DNA of 64,000 bases from Myxococcales bacterium. Lineage in GTDB: Bacteria; Myxococcota_A; Polyangia; Polyangiales; Polyangiaceae. This document shows, in pieces, positions 8,977 to 16,897 of this stretch (its first letter is position 1; the number at the start of each line of letters is the position of its first letter). The notes beneath the pieces are model-generated. The model ran no database searches. It was not told the origin of the DNA and was given only the letters and a program-made list of their open reading frames with translations. Location of the stretch: NCBI GenBank assembly GCA_903642325.1, contig CAHJWM010000001.1, forward strand, positions 1-64,000. The letters are read 5' to 3'. Made by a program: the position numbers and the translations under genes.

Positions 8977-10290
8977 ATGATCTCACGTCGCCAAGCGTTA
9001 CTTTCGACCCTGTTTGGTACTGGAATGATCGGCCTGCGTGCCCTCGCGACCGGGCTGCCCGCCTCCTTTCTGCTGAACCCGCGCCGCGCGCTGGCTAGCG
9101 TGCCCGCTTCGGGCTGCCCAGACGCGAGCAAAGCTCAATTCGTCATCTTCAACACCTCGGGCCAGGGCGATCCTATCAACGCCAACGTGCCGGGCACGTA
9201 CGACGACGCAAAGGTAGTGCACAGCGCCGACCCGAGCATGGCGCCCACGCAACTGAAGATCCTGGGCAAAACGTTGACCGCGGCCGCGCCCTGGGCCGCG
9301 CTGCCACAGGCCGTGCTCGACCGTACGTGCTTCTGGCATTTGAAGACCGACACCCCCGTGCATCCCAAGGAGCCCGACGTATTGCAGCTGATGGGCGCGA
9401 CGGCTGCGGGCGAAATGCTGCCGTCACTGTTGGCTAAACAATTGTCGTCGTGCTTGGGCACGATTCAGACGCAGCCGCTGTGCTTGGGCGCAACTACCCC
9501 CGCCGAAAGTTTGAGCTTTGGCGGCTCGGCTCTGCCAATCATCCCCGCTCTGGCGCTAAAGTCGACGCTGACCAGCGCGGCCGGGCCTCTTACCGACCTC
9601 CAGCCGCTGCGAGACGAGACGCTGAATCAGCTGTACGACCTGTACAAGAATGAGGCGACGCCCTCCCAGCAGGCTTATATCGACTCGCTCGTCACTTCGC
9701 AGCGCGAAATTCGGAATCTCGACCAGAAGTTGTTGAGCTCACTGTCGAGCATTACCGACAATAGCCCGGCCTCGCAAATGCTCGCCGCGGTCACCCTGAT
9801 CCAAATGAAGGTCACGCCGGTGATCTCGGTTCACATTCCGTTCGGGGGTGACAATCACCGCGACGCTGGCCTAGCCGACGAATCGTCACAGACCGTTGCC
9901 GGTGTGCAGACCATCGCCGCCCTCATGGCCCTGCTCGAAAGCGCCGGTCTCAGCGATCGCGTCCTGTTCGCCTCCCTGAATGTCTTTGGCCGGACATTGG
10001 GTCCGGGCAATGCAGACGGTCGACAGCACAACGAGAACCATCAAGTCTCGGTCACCATCGGCAAGCCCATCCGCGGCGGCGTGGTCGGCGGCCTCGCGCC
10101 GGTCGCCAAGGACTACGGCGCCACCAGCGTGGACTCCAAAACTGGCTCGAGCAGTGACCAAGGCGACGTTTCCGCGGGCGAGACCCTGGCGTCCTACGGT
10201 CAAACGCTGCTCGCCGCGCTCGGGGTCGACCGAGCGATCATCGCCGGCCAAATCAAAAGTGGCAAAGTCATTTCCGGAGTGCTGACTTGA
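8977..10290 (+). CDS. DUF1501-like Tat-exported protein
   Basis: 437 residues starting at ATG 8977, with AGGA seven bases upstream. The N-terminus SRRQALLSTLFG followed by a hydrophobic stretch and ASVPAS looks like a Tat signal, consistent with export of a folded protein. The body contains features of the DUF1501/DUF1552 group, including IPFGGDNHRDAGLADE and a late VFGRTLGPG strand, which recall the alkaline-phosphatase/sulfatase fold from which DUF1501 derives. It is the second gene of an operon with the cytochrome-like lipoprotein. This pairing is common in planctomycetes and myxobacteria. Substrate and partner are unknown. Confidence 0.72.
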   Translation: MISRRQALLSTLFGTGMIGLRALATGLPASFLLNPRRALASVPASGCPDASKAQFVIFNTSGQGDPINANVPGTYDDAKVVHSADPSMAPTQLKILGKTLTAAAPWAALPQAVLDRTCFWHLKTDTPVHPKEPDVLQLMGATAAGEMLPSLLAKQLSSCLGTIQTQPLCLGATTPAESLSFGGSALPIIPALALKSTLTSAAGPLTDLQPLRDETLNQLYDLYKNEATPSQQAYIDSLVTSQREIRNLDQKLLSSLSSITDNSPASQMLAAVTLIQMKVTPVISVHIPFGGDNHRDAGLADESSQTVAGVQTIAALMALLESAGLSDRVLFASLNVFGRTLGPGNADGRQHNENHQVSVTIGKPIRGGVVGGLAPVAKDYGATSVDSKTGSSSDQGDVSAGETLASYGQTLLAALGVDRAIIAGQIKSGKVISGVLT

Positions 10291-10405
10291 ATTTGACTTG
10301 ATGGTCGCGTGGCGCGCCGCAGCGCGCTCAGCCTTCGGCGTCTCAGACGTCTCCAGCGCCTGCAGCGTGGGCGTGGGCGCGGGCCGGCGCAGGGCTCAGC
10401 GCAGC

Positions 10406-11752
10406 TCAGCTTCGGTTGTTGTCGCGCACGAGCGAGGTCGCCGGATGGAGCTTGGCCGGCGCCGGCAGTTGGCGCGGGATCCTCGGTAGCACATGGGCGA
10501 AAAACTTCTTCCAACCGCGGCATAGGTAACTCAGGTTGCCCTCGCCCTCGCGCGTCTTCAAAATGCGTGTACGCGGGCATTCACCCCAGCACAGCTTCAA
10601 ATAAGGGCACGTCTTGCATTCGCTCGGCAGCGAGTTGTGCTTGTCGAGACCGAACTCGAGCTGCTTCAGCGAGAACACCATCTCCGCCAGTGTTTGATCA
10701 CCGACGCGGCCGAGCTCGTATTCCGGATACACGAAGTGATCGCACGAGTACACGCGGCCGTCATGCTCGAGCGCCACGTTCTTGCCGCAAAACGGGCTGC
10801 TCGTACACATCAACGAGGGCCGCCCGGCGAGCTGCGCGAACATGCTTTCGAACAGGTTGATCTTCACCTTGCCTTGGTCGTGCGCTTGCCACTCGTCGAA
10901 AACCTCGGCCAAGAACGTGCCCCAAGCTTCGGACTCGACGCTCCAATCGGTCACTACCGACATCGGATGGTCCGGGTGCGCGCGGGCACTGCCCGTGCTG
11001 GCCAACTGATTCGACGGCAGGTACGCGGGCGCGTGGCGTTCGAACTGCTTCGGTTCCACACACGGAATGAATTGCATGTAGCTCGTGCCCACTTCGTCAC
11101 GCAGGAAACGATAAACTTCCAGCGCCGAGCCCGCGTTATGCCGATTGACCGTGGTCAGGGTGCTGAACTGAATGCCGTATTTTCTCAACTGCTGCGTGGC
11201 CGCGAAGACCTTGTCGAAAGTTGGCTTGCCTTTCTTGGTCGGTCGATAAAAATCGTGCAAAGCGCGCGGGCCGTCGATGCTGAGCCCGACTAGGAAGGCA
11301 TTTTCGCTGAGGAAGCGGTACCAAGTGTCGTCGAGCAACGTGCCGTTGGTCTGCAGGTCGTTGGAGATGCTCCGCCCCGCGGGCAGATGTTTTTTCTGCA
11401 GCTCCACCACACGCTCGAAGAACTTCAAACCCATCAGTGTCGGCTCGCCCCCGTGCCACGTGAAAGCGATCTCCGAGGCATCCTGGCTCGCGATGTAATC
11501 GACGATGAAACGCTCGAGCGCTTCCTCCTTCATGCGCCGACTTTTCTGGCTCAGAAGCTGTTCTTTGCTCAGGTAGTAACAATACGTGCAATCCAAGTTG
11601 CAGGCCGAGCCAACCGGCTTGATGGTGGCATGCAGCGAACGCTCCACGCCCGCCGCACGCTCACCGGTGCCGGCGGCCAGGTAGGTGTGAACCGCTTCCG
11701 GGCTGATGTTCAGCCGCTTCGAGGTATCCAGGATTATTTGCGAATAGGTCAT
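10406..11752 (-). CDS. Radical SAM anaerobic-type sulfatase maturase (anSME)
   Basis: 448 residues. It is predicted to oxidise the active-site Ser or Cys of a sulfatase to formylglycine. The radical-SAM cluster motif is CNLDCTYC (Cys51, Cys55, Cys58), followed by AFTWHGGEPTLMG, which is typical of this family. The C-terminal SPASM domain is rich in Cys: FCGKN, YSCDHFVYP and SECKTCPYLKLCWGECPR, which would bind two auxiliary Fe-S clusters. ATG 11752 overlaps the stop of the preceding YkgJ-like gene by four bases (ATGA), so translation is coupled. The sulfatase gene two positions upstream is the obvious substrate. Unlike FGE, this enzyme needs no oxygen and accepts Ser-type sulfatases. Confidence 0.93.
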   Translation of the reverse strand: MTYSQIILDTSKRLNISPEAVHTYLAAGTGERAAGVERSLHATIKPVGSACNLDCTYCYYLSKEQLLSQKSRRMKEEALERFIVDYIASQDASEIAFTWHGGEPTLMGLKFFERVVELQKKHLPAGRSISNDLQTNGTLLDDTWYRFLSENAFLVGLSIDGPRALHDFYRPTKKGKPTFDKVFAATQQLRKYGIQFSTLTTVNRHNAGSALEVYRFLRDEVGTSYMQFIPCVEPKQFERHAPAYLPSNQLASTGSARAHPDHPMSVVTDWSVESEAWGTFLAEVFDEWQAHDQGKVKINLFESMFAQLAGRPSLMCTSSPFCGKNVALEHDGRVYSCDHFVYPEYELGRVGDQTLAEMVFSLKQLEFGLDKHNSLPSECKTCPYLKLCWGECPRTRILKTREGEGNLSYLCRGWKKFFAHVLPRIPRQLPAPAKLHPATSLVRDNNRS

Positions 11753-12681
11753 ATGGGTTCGGTTTCGCGCTGATGAGTAAGCCCGAGCCAACGTTCGAGC
11801 GCGGCGGACTCGCCCGCGGGCATGGAGCTGAACGGCAGACGATCCGCGGCCAGCGCGCTCTGCAATTGGGCATTGCTGCGGGCCAAGACCGCCAATTGCG
11901 ACGTTTCATGGGGGCGCCCGAAGAGCGAAGCTTGCGCGTCCAGATACGCAATGCAGCGCTCTCGGCACGCGCGCGAGGCCTTGGCCAGCACCATGAGCAC
12001 GGGCGTGATCGATAATGTCATAAAGCCGCCCGGGGGAAGCCCGGAGAAGCGCGAGGGCCGGTCGAGCAGTGTGGCCCGCAGCTCCGCGCACAGCGCGCTA
12101 CCCCAAAACCGCCATTCATCGGCCAGGTCTCGACGGCGCTCGGCGAGCGCCGCGCGCACGTCCGCATTCACCACGCGCAAGCCCTGCGTCACCACGGGCA
12201 GGCCGGCGCGCGTACCGGCGGCCAGGCAGTCGCTACCCAAGTAATGAGCCTCCGCGGCACGGCTTGCCAATACCAGATGCTGCATGCTGTCGGGCAACCA
12301 CGCGTCGAACGGCACCACCCGGCAGGTAGCCGGCTTCCTATCTTCGTGAATCGAACAGCGGCCGTCGGGACTCAGCGCGGGACAGCGCATGGACTCGCCG
12401 TGGTCGATCGCTTGCGTGGAAAGAGCGAGGTCCGTCGCGGTCGCGCCGGCCAGCGCGTGCGTGACGGGGCGCACGGTCAAGCTGCCCAGAAATCGGCGTT
12501 GATGATGGAACAGCTCCGGCACCGACATCTGCGGCGGCGAATTACAGCACTTTCCGCAAGCCGAGCAGTGATGAGACCACTCGGCTTGCGGTGCCGGCGG
12601 GCGTGCGCGAGCAACGCTCAGTAGAAACCCTGAGGACGCAGCGGCTCGACGCCGCCGACCGTCGTCATGTAAGTCTGCCAT
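11749..12681 (-). CDS. YkgJ-type cysteine-cluster protein
   Basis: About 310 residues. It carries a Cys cluster CSACGKCC near residues 39-46, followed by MRCPALSPDGRCSIHEDR and PATCRVVPF. This is the pattern of the YkgJ/UPF0153 family, thought to bind zinc or an Fe-S cluster. The C-terminal two thirds are helical and not recognised. It sits between the sulfatase and its maturase. The proposed ATG 12681 lies inside the 3' end of the sulfatase gene (64-bp overlap), because no good in-frame start exists after the sulfatase stop; the true start is uncertain. The stop overlaps the maturase ATG. A role in sulfatase maturation is inferred from position only. Confidence 0.75.
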   Translation of the reverse strand: MADLHDDGRRRRAAASSGFLLSVARARPPAPQAEWSHHCSACGKCCNSPPQMSVPELFHHQRRFLGSLTVRPVTHALAGATATDLALSTQAIDHGESMRCPALSPDGRCSIHEDRKPATCRVVPFDAWLPDSMQHLVLASRAAEAHYLGSDCLAAGTRAGLPVVTQGLRVVNADVRAALAERRRDLADEWRFWGSALCAELRATLLDRPSRFSGLPPGGFMTLSITPVLMVLAKASRACRERCIAYLDAQASLFGRPHETSQLAVLARSNAQLQSALAADRLPFSSMPAGESAALERWLGLTHQRETEPI

Positions 12682-14933
12682 TGCCCCAAAAGCGCGCTCA
12701 CGACATCGGGGTGATTGGCCGAGACGTCGTTCGTCTCGCCTCGATCTTGCCGGATATCGAAGAGCTCCCAGTGCCCGTCGATTGGGCCGCCCGCGGCGGG
12801 CTCCGTCCAACGGGCTTTCCAGACGCCGTCCGCACTGTAGATGTACGCGCGCCCATAGGATTCGTCGCCAAAAGGGGCACTGTGGGGGGGCGTAGCCGAG
12901 CCCTTCAACGCCGGAAGCAGCGATTGCCCAGTGACCGGGAACACGTTGCGCGATTTGTACACGACCTTGCCGAGGTTCTTGTCCACGTTGCTGATCGGAT
13001 CGAGCGCGGCAGGCGCCGGCGTGGTCGGCGCGGTCACTCCCGCAAGCGCCAAGAAGGTTGCCGTGTCATCGGCAACGTGGGTGAAGCTTCGGATCGGTAG
13101 CGCGCTGCCGACCTGACCCGGCAGATGGGCGAAGGCGGGCACGCCGACCCCGCCCTCCCCGAGGGAGCCCTTCACCTGCGCGAATGGCGTCGCGCTGACC
13201 TCCGCCCAACGCAGGCCGTACTGCAACCTTTTCGCGTTGGCGAGCCCGTTATCGCTGCCGAGGGTTGCGAACACGGCCGGGGCTGCGTTGGCCTCGTCCG
13301 TCGGCTTGGGATCAGCGCCCGAATCGATGGGCCAACCCTCGGCGCCGTTGTCCGACTGGAACATGATGAAGGTATCGTCGTACGCGCCAATGTCTTTCAG
13401 GTGCTGGATCAAAAGCCCGATGTTGTTATCGAGATTCGAGACCATGCCTGCGTAGATCTCCATGTAACGTGCCTGCGACTTCTTTTCCAAGTCGGACAAG
13501 CTGGCCCAGCTCTTATTCACGTAGCCTTGGCCATAATCCACGTAACCATCGACTGACGAGTGCACGGCGCTGATGTACTTGGCGGCGGCGGTCCCATTGT
13601 CGGGGCTTGCCGGAGGCCGCGTGAGCGCCTCTGGCGCGGACGGATGGGGCGTCCAGGAGTAGGGAATGATCCCGAGATTCTGCAGACGCGCGATGCGAGC
13701 GCTGCGGATGGCGTCATAACCTTGGTCGTAGCGGCCGCGATACTTGCTGAGCCACGGTTCCGGAACCTGCAGCGGCCAGTGCGGCGAGGTGTACGCGGCG
13801 TAGGCAAAGAACGGCTTGCCATCGTCCTTGTTGCCGTCGATGTAAGAAATCAGCTGCTGAGTGTAGAAGTCGGTCGAGTAAAATGTGGGCGGCGTGCCGC
13901 CGGCCCCTCCGGGCTGACCGGGCTGGCCGGGTTGCACGTAAGCGCCGTCGGAGGTGTAGTTCTTCGAGCCCGCTGGCTCGTGGGCGAAGTGATTGCTGGC
14001 AGCCCCGCCGAGCAGTGCATAGCTGTGCTCGAAGCCCCATTGGTCGGGGGTCTTGCCCGCACCGGCCGCGCTACCCACGATGCCGGACCCGAGGTGCCAC
14101 TTGCCGGCCATATAGGTGTGATAGCCCGCGTCTTTCAGCAATTCGGCTAGCGATAGCGCGCTGTCGTTCAGGTAGCCCTCGTAGCCGGGTAAGCCTTTGC
14201 GCTCGTCGTTTGGTACGCCCATGGTGCCTTCGCCGATCAGGTGATGATCGGTGCCGGAGATCAACATCGAGCGCGTGATCGCACTGACCGTGCCCGCGTG
14301 GTGGTTGGTCAAAATGCGGCCGTCGGCGATCAGGGCATCCAAGCTCGGCGTATCAATCTCGCCGCCCAGCGCGTGCACGTCCGAGTAGCCGAGGTCGTCG
14401 GCCATGATGTACAGAATATTGGGCTGTCGCACCTTCCAATCGACGCTGGTAATCGGACCCGGGGCTTGGCCCGGCAAGTTGGCTTTGACCGCGAAGTGGT
14501 GCGGCCCCAGCCCTAGCTCGGCGACGGTCACGGGACTGGCGCAGGTCGCGTAAGCGGCATTGTCGAGCGCGCATTGATAACTGCAATTGCCCTCGGAGCA
14601 GCCGAAGCTGAAGCTGGCGCTCGTGGCGCTGGTGACGCTCCGCGGCGTGCTCACGAAGAGTGCTGCCGGCCCCGGGCTTGGGGCGTCCTTGCCGTTGGCG
14701 CCGTCTTTGCCGTTGGCGCCGTCTTTGCCGTTGGCGCCGTCTTTGCCCTTCCGGCCGTCTTTGCCGTCGGCGCCGTCTTTGCCGTCGGCGCCGGGCTCGC
14801 CGGTCGCTTCGCTCGCTCCCGCCGCTCCCGCCGCGGCGCCATTCGCGTCGGAATCGCTGCAGCCGGCCAGCGTGACGCCGGTCAGTACCGTACAAGCGAC
14901 CGCAGACAGAGAAACCATCGAATATTTGAACAC
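12618..14933 (-). CDS. Ser-type arylsulfatase lipoprotein with collagen-like stalk
   Basis: About 771 residues. A lipoprotein signal ending TGVTLAGC is followed by about 13 Gly-X-Y triplets (GEPGADGKDGADGKDG and onward), a collagen-like stalk. A small domain with two close Cys pairs comes next, then the sulfatase fold. Metal-binding NILYIMADDLGYSD and the active-site segment TRSMLISGTDHH align with Pseudomonas-type arylsulfatase (TRSMLLTGTDHH). The residue converted to formylglycine would be Ser217 (codon 14283-14285), in a motif reading SAITR where P or A is usual at position three. The following YkgJ-like and maturase genes form an operon. GTG 14933 was chosen; ATG 14918 is also possible. 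Natural substrate is unknown. Confidence 0.88.
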   Translation of the reverse strand: MFKYSMVSLSAVACTVLTGVTLAGCSDSDANGAAAGAAGASEATGEPGADGKDGADGKDGRKGKDGANGKDGANGKDGANGKDAPSPGPAALFVSTPRSVTSATSASFSFGCSEGNCSYQCALDNAAYATCASPVTVAELGLGPHHFAVKANLPGQAPGPITSVDWKVRQPNILYIMADDLGYSDVHALGGEIDTPSLDALIADGRILTNHHAGTVSAITRSMLISGTDHHLIGEGTMGVPNDERKGLPGYEGYLNDSALSLAELLKDAGYHTYMAGKWHLGSGIVGSAAGAGKTPDQWGFEHSYALLGGAASNHFAHEPAGSKNYTSDGAYVQPGQPGQPGGAGGTPPTFYSTDFYTQQLISYIDGNKDDGKPFFAYAAYTSPHWPLQVPEPWLSKYRGRYDQGYDAIRSARIARLQNLGIIPYSWTPHPSAPEALTRPPASPDNGTAAAKYISAVHSSVDGYVDYGQGYVNKSWASLSDLEKKSQARYMEIYAGMVSNLDNNIGLLIQHLKDIGAYDDTFIMFQSDNGAEGWPIDSGADPKPTDEANAAPAVFATLGSDNGLANAKRLQYGLRWAEVSATPFAQVKGSLGEGGVGVPAFAHLPGQVGSALPIRSFTHVADDTATFLALAGVTAPTTPAPAALDPISNVDKNLGKVVYKSRNVFPVTGQSLLPALKGSATPPHSAPFGDESYGRAYIYSADGVWKARWTEPAAGGPIDGHWELFDIRQDRGETNDVSANHPDVVSALLGQWQTYMTTVGGVEPLRPQGFY
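14688..14795. repeat. 18-bp tandem repeat encoding the collagen-like stalk
   Basis: Six consecutive 18-bp units related to TTTGCCGTTGGCGCCGTC run from 14688 to 14795. Three are identical or nearly so and the others differ at a few positions. On the minus strand each unit encodes two Gly-X-Y triplets (GANGKD or GADGKD), so copy-number change would lengthen or shorten the stalk in steps of six residues without shifting the frame. Confidence 0.9.
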
Positions 14934-15267
14934 TGGGTCAGGTCCTCGGTGTGGCGTCGATGATTCCGATCGCTCGAGCGTTCGGGGTCGGCGCCGATCT
15001 GCTCGATGCGTACCCGGCGTCAGTCTTTGATGCAAGACTTTTGTCTGCTTAAAACCTCGGCGACGAGGGCGCCTGCCTTATAATTTTTTTGCGGCTTCTC
15101 TCCCGCGAAGAGGCAGTCATGAAACTGCCTTTAGAGTCGTTCGCACCGCTTGCCGCCACCGCTCGCCGAAGCGTTCGCTGACCGTTAGCAGCGCACTGGT
15201 TGGGCGAGCGATCGTCGATGCATGCGGGTCGCATTAAGGGATCGACGCTCTGCCGGTCGTGACGCCC
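14934..15267. other. Intergenic region upstream of the sulfatase operon
   Basis: 334 bp without a supported gene, between the stop of the phosphatase-fold gene and the start of the sulfatase, both on the minus strand. A perfect 7-bp inverted repeat AGGCAGT/ACTGCCT with a six-base loop lies at 15111-15130. An AT-rich patch containing TTATAATTTTTTT lies at 15077-15090. These may separate the two transcription units and hold the operon promoter, but I cannot assign hexamers. Confidence 0.45.
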
Positions 15268-16149
15268 TTAGGCAGGGCTCGCCGTGGACCAGTCCAACTC
15301 GACCGAGACGGCCAAATGGTCGGAAAGCGGCGCGCCTCGAGCGTCGATGAAGTGGGGGTCGATGCTCCACTTGCGGGGGTGCCACTTGAGCGTCGCGGAG
15401 CTGCGGATGAAGACCCGGTCGATGCGTTGAGGGTCCGCGCAATGCACGGCACTGCACACGTCGATCAAGCCGGTCTCCTGTTCGAGGCGATCGAGCAGCT
15501 CGCGTTGAGCGAAGCGGATGTTGGTGTCGCCCGCGAGCAGCACGGCGTGGTCTCGCGAGCGTTCGGCAATGGCGGCAATCAGCTGCAGGACTTGCGCTTC
15601 GCGGGCGGCCGCGTCGGCAACGCCCCCGCCCGCGTCGAGGTGGACATTGTACACGTCGGCTCGAACTCCGTCGGCCAACTCCTGCCGACTGAAGCTGAAG
15701 CCCTTTGGCGTCAAACAGTCCAGATACGAGTCGACGATGCCGTGGCAGGCGCGCCAAGGCTCTCGGACGAGCGAAGTGAAGGGCAGCGCGGCGAATTGGC
15801 TCAAGCCATCGCCGAAGTTCCAACGCTCGCCGCGCTCGAACGGTGGAGACTGGTAGTGTAGCGTAATCCCTGCACGGAGCCCCGCGCCGTAGGCGAAGTC
15901 TTCCTGTATCAGCACGAGATCGTAGGCGGCCAGCCGCTTGCCGATCAGCATCATGTTGGCGCTCGGGTGAGCCGTCGAAAAGCCGTCGGGCAAACCGGCG
16001 ATGTTATAGGTGAGCACCTTCGAACGGCCCATGCGCGCCTCGGCTGGTGAAGACCACGCGACGAGCGCAAGACTTGAGAGGGCCGCCAAAGCCGCGCACC
16101 GCATGCACAGGTGTAGCACGCGCCGCGTGGCGTTCCGGGCCTGGCGCAT
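15268..16149 (-). CDS. Secreted endonuclease/exonuclease/phosphatase-fold hydrolase
   Basis: About 293 residues with a signal peptide (LAALSSLALVAWSSPAEA). The EEP superfamily motifs appear in order: LTYNIAGLP, LIQED with the metal-binding Glu, YNVHLDAG, LLAGDTNI, RIDRVFIR and LSDHLAVSVEL with the catalytic His. The family includes sphingomyelinase C, inositol phosphatases and secreted nucleases. The signal peptide and the DAGGG stretch after YNVHL fit sphingomyelinase-like phosphodiesterases. Which substrate it uses cannot be told from sequence. ATG 16149 was preferred over GTG 16164. It is transcribed away from the hemerythrin gene. Confidence 0.82.
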   Translation of the reverse strand: MRQARNATRRVLHLCMRCAALAALSSLALVAWSSPAEARMGRSKVLTYNIAGLPDGFSTAHPSANMMLIGKRLAAYDLVLIQEDFAYGAGLRAGITLHYQSPPFERGERWNFGDGLSQFAALPFTSLVREPWRACHGIVDSYLDCLTPKGFSFSRQELADGVRADVYNVHLDAGGGVADAAAREAQVLQLIAAIAERSRDHAVLLAGDTNIRFAQRELLDRLEQETGLIDVCSAVHCADPQRIDRVFIRSSATLKWHPRKWSIDPHFIDARGAPLSDHLAVSVELDWSTASPA

Positions 16150-16306
16150 GCGCGCTCGCCACACGGGCGGCGCGCCGCCCCATGCAACGGCAACGTGGGC
16201 CTTGTGTTTGGAGCCAAATGATCACGCTCGGTCGCCGCTTTCGCGTGCGCGCAAGCACCGCGTCGCCGGCACAGTCGTTGCTGCATGGCCAGTAAGGAGA
16301 TGACAG

Positions 16307-16828
16307 ATGCCCAATACACTGGAGAAGGTAGCGTCCAAAGCAATGGGGACGGTGAAAGCCGCGAAAGCGGGCCTGCAAGGGTTGACCGGCGTGTTCATGC
16401 ACTTGATGCAGGAGCACGGAGAAGTTTCGGCTTTGATCAAACGCGTGGCGCTGAGTGACGACGTGGACGTGCGGCGCGAGCTCTACCCGACTATTCGCCA
16501 CGAGCTGCTCGCTCATGAAAAAGGCGAGACAGACGCACTGTACCCGGTGCTGGCGGAGTACCCGGAGACACGCGCGATCGCCGCCAAGCACGCCCAGGAA
16601 GCGAGCGCGCTCGAAGCGGCCATCCGGAGCGTAGACGCCGTTGATTTCGGCGCCGCCGCGTGGGCACCGGCCTTCAAGCGGCTGGCAGACCTAGTCACGA
16701 GTCACGTGGCAGAGGAAGAGAAAGACTTTTTCCCTATCGCTCAGGAAACGATGGGCGAGGAGCGCGCCCGCGGGCTCACCGGCCGTTTCGAAGCGGCAAA
16801 ACGGTCGGCCAACGACGGCAGCTACTGA
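16307..16828 (+). CDS. Hemerythrin HHE-domain protein
   Basis: 173 residues. A strong TAAGGAGA Shine-Dalgarno lies just before ATG 16307. The HHE cation-binding domain is marked by LMQEHGEVSALI, HELLAHEKGETDALYP, a His in KHAQEASALE and VTSHVAEEEKDFFP. Together these give the His/Glu ligands of a four-helix di-iron site. Such proteins bind oxygen or nitric oxide or take part in iron-linked stress responses. The N-terminal 35 residues (Lys/Ala rich) look like a flexible extension. The gene is convergent with the MscS gene. Confidence 0.85.
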   Translation: MPNTLEKVASKAMGTVKAAKAGLQGLTGVFMHLMQEHGEVSALIKRVALSDDVDVRRELYPTIRHELLAHEKGETDALYPVLAEYPETRAIAAKHAQEASALEAAIRSVDAVDFGAAAWAPAFKRLADLVTSHVAEEEKDFFPIAQETMGEERARGLTGRFEAAKRSANDGSY

Positions 16829-16873
16829 TTTCTAATTCGCCGACGGCAAGCGCCCGAGAGCGCAGGCGGCGGA

Positions 16874-16896
16874 GCCCGTACTCGGACTGTACGGGC
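16874..16896. terminator. Inverted repeat between convergent genes
   Basis: GCCCGTAC and GTACGGGC form a perfect 8-bp stem around a seven-base loop (TCGGACT). It sits between the stops of the hemerythrin gene and the convergent MscS gene, one base from the latter. There is no T-run on either side, so it may be a weak bidirectional terminator. Confidence 0.5.
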
Positions 16897-16897
16897 G

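Noticed and set aside
2183-10342. 20-bp string CGCGCTCAGCCTTCGGCGTC shared by two intergenic regions (2183-2202 and 10323-10342)
   Set aside because: Only two copies without symmetry or common context; too short to call a dispersed repeat or operator.
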